From Oceanobacillus oncorhynchi (GTDB lineage: Bacteria; Bacillota; Bacilli; Bacillales; Amphibacillaceae): a stretch of 64,000 bases of DNA. Location of the stretch: assembly GCF_000821065.1 (NCBI RefSeq), contig NZ_CDGG01000001.1, positions 744,001 to 808,000 on the forward strand. The letters are read 5' to 3'. Below the pieces are notes generated by a model. The model was given only the letters and a program-made list of their open reading frames with translations, did no database searches and was not told the origin of the DNA. The translations under genes were made by a program, and so were the position numbers. Positions 8,126-17,089 of the stretch are shown in pieces (within the stretch, counting starts at the first letter, position 1; every line of letters begins with the position of its first letter).

Positions 8126-8907
8126 ATGGCTTGCTTGGAATCAAATCTCCATATACATCTATCGTTGTTGCAGGTGTTGAAAAGGCTGGAAAAACATCGT
8201 GAAAAAACACATCTTCACCACGCTATCGACGCTGTTGTTGTAGCTTGTACGGATAATGGCATGATTCATCGTATAACCAATTATCATCGAATGAAAGAAA
8301 GTAATAAATATAGAAAAGCACCAGCTTTTCCGCAGCCTTGGGATAATTTTCGTGATGATTTATTTGGGCATATAAATACGTGGCCAAGACCAGAAAAGAT
8401 TCTTCAGGCATTGAATTCCAACCAGCCGCTTCCTCATTACATGATGGTCTCACGTATGGCGAGACATTCCGTAACTGGTCTGGCACATAAAGAAACCATT
8501 ATGATGCATGGAGGCGTTGAAGAAAATTCAGGAAGAACAATTGGGGTTAAGCGTGTAGCATTGCAGGATATCAAATTTGATAAAAATGGTGATTTTCTGA
8601 TGGTGAATAAGGATACAGATCCGGCAACATATGAAGCAATTAAAACACGTTTTCTTCAGCACAATGGAAATCAAAAGAAGGCGTTTGCTGAACCGCTTTA
8701 CAAACCAAGCAAGAAAGACAAAGGAAATCCAATCCGCCGGGTAAAGGTAGAAGTTGAAAGAATTCACATATGAGACAAGTAAATTGTGGAATTGCAAAAA
8801 ATGGAAATCTTGTCCGGGTAGACATGTTTTTAAAAGAAGGTCGCTATTCGATGGTACCTATTTATGTCGATTTGGAGAGACTGATAGATAAATTGATAAT
8901 AGATTGA
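8126..8907 (+). pseudogene. cas9: Cas9 C-terminal remnant (type II-C)
   Basis: The first frame (8126-8773) carries the RuvC-III motif HHAIDAVVVACT, then FPQPWDNFRDDL, MARHSVTGLAHKET, DPATYEAIKTRFLQHN and KKAFAEPLYKP. This is the C-terminal quarter of a compact type II-C Cas9 such as that of Geobacillus. The first 20 or so residues before it do not look like Cas9. A second frame (8770-8907) continues with NGNLVRVDMFLKEGRYSMVPIYV, the next Cas9 segment, and then stops early. About 800 N-terminal residues, including RuvC-I and HNH, are missing, so no nuclease can be made. Confidence 0.88.
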
Positions 8908-8923
8908 AAGGAGCAAAAAATCT

Positions 8924-9039
8924 ATGAGTTGGCGCCATATTATGATTACGAAAAGCGCAGGTCTATCCGTCGACAACAGGATTATTCTTATCTGAAATTA
9001 CCAGCATTGCTTCCGGCAAAGGTACATCAATATGAATAG
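8924..9039 (+). pseudogene. cas1: Cas1 remnant with internal deletion
   Basis: After a GAAAGGAGC ribosome site the frame begins MSWRHIMITKSAGLS, like the start of type II Cas1 (a SWR-hydrophobic N-terminus), and stops after 23 residues at 8995. In another frame the last stretch reads LKLPALLPAKVHQYE with a stop at 9039, plausible as a Cas1 C-terminus. About 250 residues between the two ends appear to have been deleted. The gene position between cas9 and cas2 supports the call. Confidence 0.65.
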
Positions 9040-9049
9040 GAGCGGTTTT

Positions 9050-9307
9050 ATGAGAATTCTATTATTTTTTGATTTACCGGTAAAAACCAAAAAGCAACGG
9101 AGAGATTATACACGCTTTAGGAATTATTTGCTTGATGAAGCCTTTGATATGATGCAATTTTCCGTCTACTGCAGATTATGCAATGGACATCGATGGAAAG
9201 ACAGTTTGAAAAAGTTAGAAGAAATTTACCGCCCAAAGGATCTATTAGAGCGGCTGCTTGTGACAGAAAAACAATATGAGCGGATGCGCTTATTATTAGG
9301 TGAATGA
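9050..9307 (+). CDS. cas2: Cas2-like protein, short, probably relict
   Basis: The product (85 residues from ATG 9050; 91 from an in-frame ATG at 9032) begins MRILLFFDLPVKTKKQRRDYTRF and continues FDMMQFSVYCRLCNGH and LLVTEKQYERM, all characteristic of type II-C Cas2. It is shorter than usual for the family (around 100-110 residues) and lacks the normal C-terminal tail. Since cas9 and cas1 are destroyed and no repeat array is present, it is unlikely to act in spacer acquisition even if translated. Confidence 0.8.
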   Translation: MRILLFFDLPVKTKKQRRDYTRFRNYLLDEAFDMMQFSVYCRLCNGHRWKDSLKKLEEIYRPKDLLERLLVTEKQYERMRLLLGE

Positions 9308-9411
9308 ATTTCATAATTGCTTTGTTTAATCCATAAATCATCTTTAAATTTATTTTACAAAGAGAAAAGCGGTAAACTTAAAAAAATAAATTTACCTCTT
9401 GCAAAAGTAAT

Positions 9412-9425
9412 TGAAAGCGCTTATA
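9412..9425 (+). promoter_or_regulatory. cre-like CcpA operator before yhfZ
   Basis: TGAAAGCGCTTATA matches most of the catabolite-responsive consensus TGWAARCGYTWNCW. It lies 45 bases upstream of the yhfZ start, beside AT-rich promoter-like sequence, and suggests carbon catabolite control of the following operon. Confidence 0.55.
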
Positions 9426-9469
9426 ATAACAGTATACAAAATATAGTATATTATAGAAGGAAGTTGCAA

Positions 9470-10396
9470 ATGTGGGAAAAGTTTTATTCGAAAAATGGTT
9501 TAGCGGCAAAAAAGATAGCAAAAGTGTTGATTGAATTAGAAAAAGGGGAAAAGATACCTCGTGTCTCTGATTATAGTGATACATTGTCCATAGGTAGAGG
9601 GACAGTTCAGCATGCTCTACGTTTACTAGAAGAGATGAAAGCGATTAAGTTAGAAGCAAGAGGGCATCTAGGTACCTATTTAATGTGGAAAGATGATGAT
9701 ATATTGCTTGAAATTGCAGGAATTGCACCATTAATTGGTTCGATGCCACTACCTTATTCAAGAAAGTATGAAGGTTTGGCTAGTGGAATAGTAGAAGCTT
9801 TTGAAACTGTTGGGAAAAGAGTCAACTTGATCTATATGAGAGGTGGGGCAAATCGAGTTGAGGCGCTGCGAACAAAGAGATGTGATTATGCAGTTGTTTC
9901 CAAGATGACCGCAAATGCTACATTATCCAAATATCCTAATCTTAAAATACTAGAAAGTCTAGGAGCGAATAGCTATGTTTCTTCTCACAAAGTTTTCCTA
10001 GTTGGCTCAGAGCATCCTGGAGTTCAAGAGGGTATGAAGGTTGGAGTTGACAGGGAGTCCCTTGACCAGATGCAATTAACACTAGCGGAATTCAAGGGTA
10101 GAAACGTTCAATTTGTTGATGTGAATTATATGCAACTATTTGATAAGTTACAGGCTAAGGAAATAGATGCGACTATTTGGAATGTAGACGAAAAAAAAAT
10201 GATTCAAACTTTTAAATCTATTTCACTCCAATCGCCAGAGGCACGGAAAATGTCTAAAGATACATCAGAAGCAGTAATTATTATTGACAGTGATAGAGAA
10301 GAAGAAATGAAAGAAAAGTGGAATTCAGTCGAAAAGGACAGAATACTTCAAATTCAGAAAAGTGTGGAAAGAGGAGAAATAATACCTCGTTATTAA
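9470..10396 (+). CDS. yhfZ: YhfZ-family transcriptional regulator
   Basis: The 308-residue product has an N-terminal GntR-like winged helix (about residues 10-65, with RVSDYSDTLSIGRGTVQHALRLLEE) and a C-terminal periplasmic-binding-protein-like domain (about 85-300) of the YhfZ family, which probably senses a small ligand. ATG 9470 is chosen because GAAGGAAG precedes it; the frame is open further upstream but without a ribosome site. It heads the yhf-type operon, as yhfZ does in E. coli, and is its likely local regulator. The ligand is unknown. Confidence 0.85.
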   Translation: MWEKFYSKNGLAAKKIAKVLIELEKGEKIPRVSDYSDTLSIGRGTVQHALRLLEEMKAIKLEARGHLGTYLMWKDDDILLEIAGIAPLIGSMPLPYSRKYEGLASGIVEAFETVGKRVNLIYMRGGANRVEALRTKRCDYAVVSKMTANATLSKYPNLKILESLGANSYVSSHKVFLVGSEHPGVQEGMKVGVDRESLDQMQLTLAEFKGRNVQFVDVNYMQLFDKLQAKEIDATIWNVDEKKMIQTFKSISLQSPEARKMSKDTSEAVIIIDSDREEEMKEKWNSVEKDRILQIQKSVERGEIIPRY

Positions 10397-10452
10397 AGGA
10401 AATTATTTCTTATTATGAATATACTATATACAGTAGATTGGAGGTTAGGGAA

Positions 10453-10818
10453 TTGGAAAAACAAGAAATGAAAATAAAGTTAAATATCTTATTAGAAACA
10501 GAGACTATAACAAACATTGCGTATGATGTTAGCAATAAAACCTTTGATTATTTATCAGGCAAGTATAAGAAACAGTCATTAGATGGTTCAGATATGTTTT
10601 GGACACATTTGTGTATGGCTTTAACTAGAATCGAAAGGGGTGAAACATTGGAGGGACCTTCTGAAAATATTATGAAGGAAATAAACCAAACCCCATATAA
10701 AGATGATATTGAAGAAATAATCTCTTTTGTAAATGCTCAATTAAATCAGAAACTACCGAAAGAAGAACGGGACTTTTTCTATCTTCACTTACATGGAGTA
10801 ATTGAAAATAATAAATAG
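10453..10818 (+). CDS. yhfY: YhfY-like PRD-domain protein
   Basis: The 121-residue product is almost the same size as E. coli YhfY. It resembles a single PTS-regulation domain: a helical protein with LESETITNIAYDV-type N-terminus (here LETETITNIAYDV) and KEERDFFYLHLHGVIEN near the end, with conserved His residues in HLHG. PRDs are normally phosphorylated by PTS proteins, so it may carry sugar-transport signals to YhfZ (inference). I start at TTG 10453 behind GGAGG; an ATG at 10468 is an alternative. Confidence 0.75.
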   Translation: MEKQEMKIKLNILLETETITNIAYDVSNKTFDYLSGKYKKQSLDGSDMFWTHLCMALTRIERGETLEGPSENIMKEINQTPYKDDIEEIISFVNAQLNQKLPKEERDFFYLHLHGVIENNK

Positions 10819-10830
10819 GAGGATTTTATC

Positions 10831-11193
10831 ATGATTAAAATTGTAATAGGTGGTCAATTAAATAAGAAAGCAATTGAACAACAAATAAAAGAATTAGGTG
10901 GAAATAAAGTCGAGGTTACAGTGAAAAGTGACCTGGATGCTGTTATGGCGATGAAAAATAAACAGGCGGATTATTATGTGGGTGCTTGTGAAACCGGTTC
11001 CGGTGGTGCACTTGCGATGGCATTAGCATTATTAGGTCGTGACAACTGTGTATCCTTATCATCACCAAGTACAATAAAAAGCACAGAGGAAATTGTAGCA
11101 GAAGTAAATAGTGGAAAAGTAGCGTTTGGTTTTACAGCTCCATCTAGTAAAAACGTTTTAAATGATTTGATTCCTGCATTACTAAATAAATAA
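10831..11193 (+). CDS. yhfU: YhfU-like protein (DUF2620)
   Basis: A 120-residue protein with a short alpha/beta fold: MIKIVIGGQLNKKAI at the start, DYYVGACETGSGGALAMALALLG in the middle. The family is only known from yhf-type clusters and its function is undefined. It starts 12 bases after yhfY with an AGGAGG site and is followed by the membrane protein yhfT, and the two are always paired as far as I know. A role as a soluble partner of the transporter is possible but unproven. Confidence 0.82.
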   Translation: MIKIVIGGQLNKKAIEQQIKELGGNKVEVTVKSDLDAVMAMKNKQADYYVGACETGSGGALAMALALLGRDNCVSLSSPSTIKSTEEIVAEVNSGKVAFGFTAPSSKNVLNDLIPALLNK

Positions 11194-11214
11194 AAATATA
11201 AGGGAGTGGGGAGT

Positions 11215-12507
11215 TTGGAATTCACAATTTTTCAACTTATATCTATTGCCTCTGTTGGGGCAATAGGTTCAATTCTTGTTAATCGAGGAGTAGCTGTTTT
11301 TAATGATGGATTACGCCCAATCATGCCTGAATATTTGGAGGGGCGTATTACGAGAAAGGAATTAGCAGCTACTAGCTTTGCTTTAAGCTTTGGTTTAATA
11401 GTCGGATTTGGTATACCTCTTTCTATAGGTGCAGCGATTATTATTGCACATAGTATTTTACTAGCTTCCGATATCATAGGTATATGGACGCCAGATAGTA
11501 AAAAAGGAATGATTATTTCTGGTGTGGTTGGTGCTGCCTATAGTATAGGTGTATGTTTAGGATTGCAATTTGTAGTAGATTTATTTGATCTACTTCCGGT
11601 TAATTTCTTAGACTCATTAAGCCTTGTTGGAAATCCAATAATTATCTCTTTTACAGTTTTCCCTGCAGTAGCCGTCGGTTACCAACATGGATTTAAAAAA
11701 GCTGTTAGTACTGCTGTTATAACTTTAATTTCATATTTATTGTTTGCTAGATTTGGTTCATTTACTGTTGCTTCATATGATATTTCACTAAGTCCTGAAG
11801 GTATGTCTTTATTGGTTGGAATGTTAATGATGGTATACTATGCTGCTAAAGTAAAAGGTGGAGATGAATCTACTAATGCAGATTTGGTGAGTATTTTTGC
11901 AGAACGTGTAAACAAAATTAAAAAAAACCGTTGGTTGCTTGCTCTTATGGGAGGACTTGTTGCATTAGTATCTGCTCAGTTGATTCTAGCTGTCGACGCT
12001 ATGCCGCAAGCACTTATTAATGAAGGTAAATATACAGAAGGAGCAATAGCAACTTTTGCACGTGCTATAGGATTCATTCCATTAGTATTTTCGACTGCAA
12101 TTGTAACCGGAGTATATGGTTTGGCTGGGACCACTCTAGTATTTGTTGTAGGTCTCGTATTTAGAGATATTCCCTTATTAGCTTTTGTAGTTGGAGCAGG
12201 TGTTATGTATGCGGAAGTAATGTTGTTATCAGTAGTTACGAAAAGTATGGACAAACTACCAGGTGTTCGTGAAATGGGAGAGCATATCCGTACCTCATTA
12301 GCAGATGTTTTAGGGATGGCAATCTTAATAGGTAGTGCGATGGCTGGGGAAAACTTTGCTCCTGGTATTGGTTTCTTTTGGGTGATGGGTTTTTACCTAC
12401 TAAATCGTTTGGCGAAGAAACCACTTGTGGAATTAGCAGTTGGTCCAGTAGCAGTTATTATATTAGGTATTTTAGTAAATATTCTTCATTTAGTAGGTTT
12501 ATGGTAG
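11215..12507 (+). CDS. yhfT: YhfT-like integral membrane transporter
   Basis: The 430-residue product has about ten to twelve hydrophobic segments and matches the length of E. coli YhfT. Distinct stretches are ILVNRGVAVFNDGLRPIMPEY near the N-terminus, and MDKLPGVREMGEHIRTSLADV. The family is a predicted transporter of unknown substrate. TTG 11215 is the favoured start since AGGGAGTGGGGAG precedes it; a GTG at 11206 lies inside that site. It would bring in the substrate handled by php, yhfS, yhfW and yhfX. Confidence 0.85.
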   Translation: MEFTIFQLISIASVGAIGSILVNRGVAVFNDGLRPIMPEYLEGRITRKELAATSFALSFGLIVGFGIPLSIGAAIIIAHSILLASDIIGIWTPDSKKGMIISGVVGAAYSIGVCLGLQFVVDLFDLLPVNFLDSLSLVGNPIIISFTVFPAVAVGYQHGFKKAVSTAVITLISYLLFARFGSFTVASYDISLSPEGMSLLVGMLMMVYYAAKVKGGDESTNADLVSIFAERVNKIKKNRWLLALMGGLVALVSAQLILAVDAMPQALINEGKYTEGAIATFARAIGFIPLVFSTAIVTGVYGLAGTTLVFVVGLVFRDIPLLAFVVGAGVMYAEVMLLSVVTKSMDKLPGVREMGEHIRTSLADVLGMAILIGSAMAGENFAPGIGFFWVMGFYLLNRLAKKPLVELAVGPVAVIILGILVNILHLVGLW

Positions 12508-12615
12508 TTAATTAAAATATGTAGGAAGCCTCTTCAACAATTTTCAGTACAACGTTGGAGAGGTCCTCATTTTATATTGAATAAACAACATTAAAATTAA
12601 ACCTGAGGAAAGAAT

Positions 12616-13500
12616 GTGATTGTAATGTTAGTAAATGGAATTACGTATATGCATGAACATACAACGATCGATCTATCCGAAGTGAAAAAAACTGAGGACT
12701 GTCAGTTGGATGTGTTTTCTGAAACTGTCAAGGAGTACAAAAAGCTATACGAAAAAGGTGTTCGGAATATAGTAGACGTAACCAATTTTGGTATGGGAAG
12801 GAACATTCCTTTTGTTCAAAAGGTTGCTGAAGAAAGTGGGATCAATATTATCTTTTCAACTGGCTTTTATCAAGATGAATTTTATCCCATTCAGGTTTTT
12901 AGAGAAACGAGAGAGCAATTAGCAGAAAGAATGATTGAAGAAATAAAGAAAGGGATAAAAGGAACGGAGGCAAGAGCTGATATTATAGGAGAAATAGGTA
13001 CAAGCTACAATAAATGGACGGATACGGAAAGAAAGGTTTTTGAAGCTGTAGTAATTGCTCATAAAGAGACGAATAAACCGATTACTACCCACACTTCTAT
13101 TGGTACATTAGGACATGAGCAAGTTGCCTTTTTTAAAGAGCGTAAAGTTGATTTAAATAAAGTAGTGATTGGTCATGTGGATCTAACAAGTGATGCAGAT
13201 TATATTTTGCAAATGTTGAGAGACGGAGTATATGTGGAGTTTGATACAATTGGAAAAGAAAGCTATATGCCAGATCGTATTCGTGCGGAAATATTAAAGA
13301 AAATACAAGATGCAGGTTACATTGATCGTGTATTTTTATCTATGGATATAACTAGAAAATCACACTTAGAATATAGAGACGGGTTAGGATATAGCTTTTT
13401 ATTAGATTCATTTATTCCGTTGTTGAACTCTTATGGAGTCACGGATGAATCAATTGAAAAAATGTTAGTAAAAAACCCACTTACTTTTATGAATGATTGA
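12616..13500 (+). CDS. php: Phosphotriesterase homology protein (Php)
   Basis: This 294-residue amidohydrolase-superfamily protein shows the binuclear metal site: HEH in YMHEHTTIDLS, Glu in DIIGEIGTS (Glu in place of the carbamylated Lys of true phosphotriesterase, as in E. coli Php), His in THTSIGT, His in GHVDLTS and Asp in SMDIT. Related enzymes are lactonases or phosphotriesterases, but the natural substrate of Php is not established. I take GTG 12616 as start, after GAGGAAAG; ATG 12625 is the alternative. It overlaps the next frame slightly. Confidence 0.9.
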   Translation: MIVMLVNGITYMHEHTTIDLSEVKKTEDCQLDVFSETVKEYKKLYEKGVRNIVDVTNFGMGRNIPFVQKVAEESGINIIFSTGFYQDEFYPIQVFRETREQLAERMIEEIKKGIKGTEARADIIGEIGTSYNKWTDTERKVFEAVVIAHKETNKPITTHTSIGTLGHEQVAFFKERKVDLNKVVIGHVDLTSDADYILQMLRDGVYVEFDTIGKESYMPDRIRAEILKKIQDAGYIDRVFLSMDITRKSHLEYRDGLGYSFLLDSFIPLLNSYGVTDESIEKMLVKNPLTFMND

Positions 13501-13510
13501 GGCGAATACT

Positions 13511-14617
13511 ATGCAAGCATACCCATTAAATAGTCTGTCCATGGAAGAAGCACAAAGAAAGCAATTTTATTTAATTGATGTTATTACTAAACATTTCCGC
13601 GGGGATGAAATACTCTCACTTGGTGATTTAGGTGTGGTAAAAGGGTTAAATAAGCCAAAATATACGAAAAGAGTAGAGGAAACATTAGCTGAATATTTTG
13701 GAGTAGAAAGAGCGATGTTCGTTCGTGGTGCTGGTACAGGAGCGTTAAGATTTGGGTTTATGAGTTTTCTGAAGCCAGGTGATCAAATACTTGTTCATGA
13801 TGCTCCTATTTATCCAACGAGTAAAACAACATTAGAAATGATGGGTGTTGAACCTATAAAAGTTGATTTTCATAATTATGATAAAATGATCGAAATCATT
13901 AAAGCAAACCCTAAAATAAAGGGTATGCTCATTCAACATACCCGTCAAAAAATAGATGATCATTATGATTTGGCCGAAACTATTAAAGCTATTCGTTCGG
14001 CAAATCCGTCTGTAACTATAGTTACCGATGATAACTATGCAGCAATGAAGGTAGAAAGTATTGGAACTCAAGTTGGAAGCGACTTATCGACTTTTTCATT
14101 GTTCAAACTTCTAGGTCCTGAAGGTGTAGGGTTAATACTTGGAAAGGCAGCTTTAATCGATAAAATAGAAAAGGAAAATTACTCTGGTGGTAGCCAAGTT
14201 CAAGGATACGAGGCAATAGAAGCTTTACGTGGTCTAGTCTATGCTCCGGTAATGTTGGCAATACAAGCAAGCGTAAATAATCAGTTGGTTACTATGCTTA
14301 ATAAAGGGGTCATAGAAGGCGTAAAAAATGCCTATCTTGCAAATGCCCAATCGAAAGTATTGCTTGTAGAGTTTAACGAGCCAATTGCTGAAAAAGTACT
14401 ATATCATGCAAACGAATTAGGTGCAACACCTAATCCAGTAGGTGCTGAATCAAAATATGAATTTGTACCAATGTTTTATAGAGTATCGGGTACTTTCCTA
14501 GCTTCAGATCAAACTTTGGCCGATAAAATGATTCGTATTAACCCATTACGAAGTGGTGCTGAAACAATTAAAAGAATCCTAACATTATCTATTCAACGAG
14601 CAAAAGAAAGTTATTAG
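13511..14617 (+). CDS. yhfS: YhfS-like PLP-dependent transferase
   Basis: The 368-residue product is a fold-type I PLP enzyme. VRGAGTGALRFGFMSFLKPGD forms the phosphate-binding region, VTDDNYAAM carries the PLP-ring aspartate, and FSLFKLLGPEGVG contains the Schiff-base Lys. Its length matches E. coli YhfS. ATG 13511 follows TTGAGGCG; an ATG at 13493 overlapping the php stop is possible. Aminotransferase or lyase chemistry cannot be told from sequence. It works beside a second PLP protein, YhfX, in the same operon. Confidence 0.88.
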   Translation: MQAYPLNSLSMEEAQRKQFYLIDVITKHFRGDEILSLGDLGVVKGLNKPKYTKRVEETLAEYFGVERAMFVRGAGTGALRFGFMSFLKPGDQILVHDAPIYPTSKTTLEMMGVEPIKVDFHNYDKMIEIIKANPKIKGMLIQHTRQKIDDHYDLAETIKAIRSANPSVTIVTDDNYAAMKVESIGTQVGSDLSTFSLFKLLGPEGVGLILGKAALIDKIEKENYSGGSQVQGYEAIEALRGLVYAPVMLAIQASVNNQLVTMLNKGVIEGVKNAYLANAQSKVLLVEFNEPIAEKVLYHANELGATPNPVGAESKYEFVPMFYRVSGTFLASDQTLADKMIRINPLRSGAETIKRILTLSIQRAKESY

Positions 14618-14672
14618 TTATATATAGACCTACCATGCTTACAGGATAAATACGAAGGGGTGAAAATTTATC

Positions 14673-15884
14673 ATGAAAAAAAGAGTTATAATTTTAATTT
14701 TGGATAGTTTAGGTGTCGGTTATATGGACGACGCAAAAGACTACCATCCCCAAGATGTTGGAGCGAACACATTCCGTCATATAATAGATACAGTACCAGC
14801 TTTAAAAATACCAACCATAGAAAGTTTAGGTATCAATAAAATTTTAAATCATGCTACATTAAAAGATATAAATAATATTGCAAGTTACGGCGTTTTGAAC
14901 TTAATGCATCAAGGAGCAGACAGTTTTGAAGGTCATAATGAGATTATGGGAACAAAACCTAAGAAAGCATATAGGGCCCCATTTGTTAAAAATATGGATG
15001 AAGTAAAACATGCTCTTGAAAAAGAAGGGTACAAAGTTATTTCCCCAAACCCTGAATTACCATATTTATTAGTAAATGATCTAGTGATTGTTGCCGATAA
15101 TATAGAAACAGATTACGGGCAAATTTACAATGTAAGTGCACCACTGAATTATATTCCATTTGATGAAGTGTTAAAAGTTGGTCAATGTGTACGCAATAAT
15201 GTTAGAGTCAATCGTGTAATTGCACTTGGTGGAGAAAATGTAACTCCAGAACACTTACAGAAATCAGTGGAAAGAAGAGAAGATGGGTTAGTAGGGGTGA
15301 ATTCTCCGAAATCTAATGTATATAAACAAGGATATCAAGTACGTCATTTAGGATTTGGTATTTCTTCGGAATTCCAGCTACCTACGTTGGCAATAAAAGC
15401 TGGGCACGATGTTTCTCTTGTAGGAAAAATGCAGGATGTTATTTATTGTGAAGGGGCAAATAAATTCCCTGGCGTTGATACTGAGCAAGTTATGAAGAAT
15501 ATTTTAAATGAAATGGACAGTGTGGAAAATGGTGTTATAGCCGCAACAGTACAAGAAACGGATTTAGCAGGTCATGCACAGAATCCAACACGATATGCAG
15601 ATCGTATTGAAGTGGTAGACAACTATTTACCCAAATTACTTGAAAAAATGACCGAGCAGGACCTATTAATTATGAGTGCTGATCATGGGAATGATCCTAC
15701 AATAGGACATAACCAACATACAAGGGAAAAAACGTATCTTTTAGCCTATCATAAACAACTATCACCAACACATATAGGCGAACGAAAAACATTATCAGAT
15801 ATTGCTGCAACAGCTGCAGATTATTTGAGGTTAAGTGAAACAGAAAATGGAACATCTTTTCTTCCATTATTGCAACAAAAGTAG
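14673..15884 (+). CDS. yhfW: YhfW-like phosphopentomutase-family metalloenzyme
   Basis: The 403-residue protein belongs to the alkaline phosphatase/phosphopentomutase superfamily: the N-terminal metal motif ILDSLGVGYMDDA, the NEIMGTKP segment, and the C-terminal MSADHGNDPTIGHNQHTRE metal cluster. Its length equals that of E. coli YhfW (about 408). A phosphomutase moving a phosphate within a sugar or amino-sugar phosphate is the family expectation; the true substrate is unknown. A GGGGTG site precedes ATG 14673. Confidence 0.88.
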   Translation: MKKRVIILILDSLGVGYMDDAKDYHPQDVGANTFRHIIDTVPALKIPTIESLGINKILNHATLKDINNIASYGVLNLMHQGADSFEGHNEIMGTKPKKAYRAPFVKNMDEVKHALEKEGYKVISPNPELPYLLVNDLVIVADNIETDYGQIYNVSAPLNYIPFDEVLKVGQCVRNNVRVNRVIALGGENVTPEHLQKSVERREDGLVGVNSPKSNVYKQGYQVRHLGFGISSEFQLPTLAIKAGHDVSLVGKMQDVIYCEGANKFPGVDTEQVMKNILNEMDSVENGVIAATVQETDLAGHAQNPTRYADRIEVVDNYLPKLLEKMTEQDLLIMSADHGNDPTIGHNQHTREKTYLLAYHKQLSPTHIGERKTLSDIAATAADYLRLSETENGTSFLPLLQQK

Positions 15885-15899
15885 AGAGGAGAAAGGTAA

Positions 15900-17051
15900 A
15901 TGTTTTTAGAAGTGACAAAAAACCGCAATCGGAAATTAATAGAAACATCAGTGGAGCTTCATCAACTAGGAGTGATTACCCCGAATACGTATGTACTTGA
16001 CCTGGATGCTGTACAGAATAATGCTAAGGTTTTGTCGCTAGAAGCCAAAAAAAAGGATATTGAATTATTATTCATGACAAAACAATTTGGTCGAAATCCA
16101 TTAGTGGCACAAGCAATTGTTGAAGCTGGGATTGAAAAAGCAGTTGCGGTAGATCCTTGGGAAGCCATTACACTTCATAAAAATGGGATTAAGATTGGGC
16201 ATGTTGGGCATCTCGTACAAATTCCTAAAAATATGATACCAACGATATTAAATCTTGACCCTGATTTTATTACTGTTTTTAGCTATGAAAATGCCCGAAA
16301 TATAAGTGATATTGCTATCCAACAAGGCAAAAAACAAAAGATATTTATTCGGATGGCAAATAAAGATGATTATATATATAACGGTCAAGAGGGTGGATTT
16401 ACATTTGAAAATTTAGTAGCGGAAATTGAAAAACTGGAAGAGTTAGGGGGCATTAAAATCGGTGGTTTAACCAGTTTCCCTTGTATTTTAATACAAGATA
16501 ACATACCCTCCATTACAACAAATGTAACTTCTATGCAACGTGCAAAATCATATTTGATTAACAGAGGCCATAAAAATCTTGTAATGAATATGCCCAGTGC
16601 CACTTCTACTGTAACGATGAAATTATTAAAGGAAAGTGGTGCGTCACAAGCGGAACCTGGTCATGCATTGACAGGGACAACTCCATTACATGCTTCGGAA
16701 GACTTGGCAGAAAAACCAGCAATGGTCTATGTTTCGGAAGTATCTCATCTGTATGATAACAAAGCTTATGTATTTGGTGGTGGATTTTACCCGCGCTCTG
16801 GTATGAAGAATGCGTTGGTCGGATCAAAAAAAAATAGTTTAAGCCAAATATCAATTATTGAAAATGACCCCACGAACATAGATTATTATGGAACATTGAA
16901 CACTAATGACATACATGTTGGTGACACGGTTATCTATGCATTTCGAACACAAATTTTTGTTACAAAAGCACAAATTGCGATTGTCGAAAATCTAGATTCT
17001 AGTCCTAAACTTCTAGGAATATACGATTCTATGGGGAATTTAATCAGTTGA
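15900..17051 (+). CDS. yhfX: YhfX-like PLP protein (alanine racemase N-terminal fold)
   Basis: The 383-residue product has the fold-type III PLP barrel of alanine racemases and D-threonine aldolases. The presumed PLP Lys sits in LLFMTKQFGRNP (about 58-69), and a second strand pattern is seen at YVFGGGFYPRSG. It begins 15 bases after yhfW with GGAGAAAGG. E. coli YhfX is of the same size. With YhfS it implies amino-acid or amino-sugar chemistry in the pathway; the reaction is unknown. Confidence 0.87.
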   Translation: MFLEVTKNRNRKLIETSVELHQLGVITPNTYVLDLDAVQNNAKVLSLEAKKKDIELLFMTKQFGRNPLVAQAIVEAGIEKAVAVDPWEAITLHKNGIKIGHVGHLVQIPKNMIPTILNLDPDFITVFSYENARNISDIAIQQGKKQKIFIRMANKDDYIYNGQEGGFTFENLVAEIEKLEELGGIKIGGLTSFPCILIQDNIPSITTNVTSMQRAKSYLINRGHKNLVMNMPSATSTVTMKLLKESGASQAEPGHALTGTTPLHASEDLAEKPAMVYVSEVSHLYDNKAYVFGGGFYPRSGMKNALVGSKKNSLSQISIIENDPTNIDYYGTLNTNDIHVGDTVIYAFRTQIFVTKAQIAIVENLDSSPKLLGIYDSMGNLIS

Positions 17052-17089
17052 TTTGATTTGAATAGCTGATAATACGAGGGAGTGACAAT

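Noticed and set aside
9317-9469. Extended YhfZ N-terminus
   Set aside because: The extra 51 residues are AT-rich sequence that includes the promoter and cre-like site; the ribosome site marks ATG 9470.
12508-12615. Terminator splitting the yhf-type operon
   Set aside because: A CCTCTTCAAC/GTTGGAGAGG hairpin exists but lacks a T-run; it is too weak to call an operon break.
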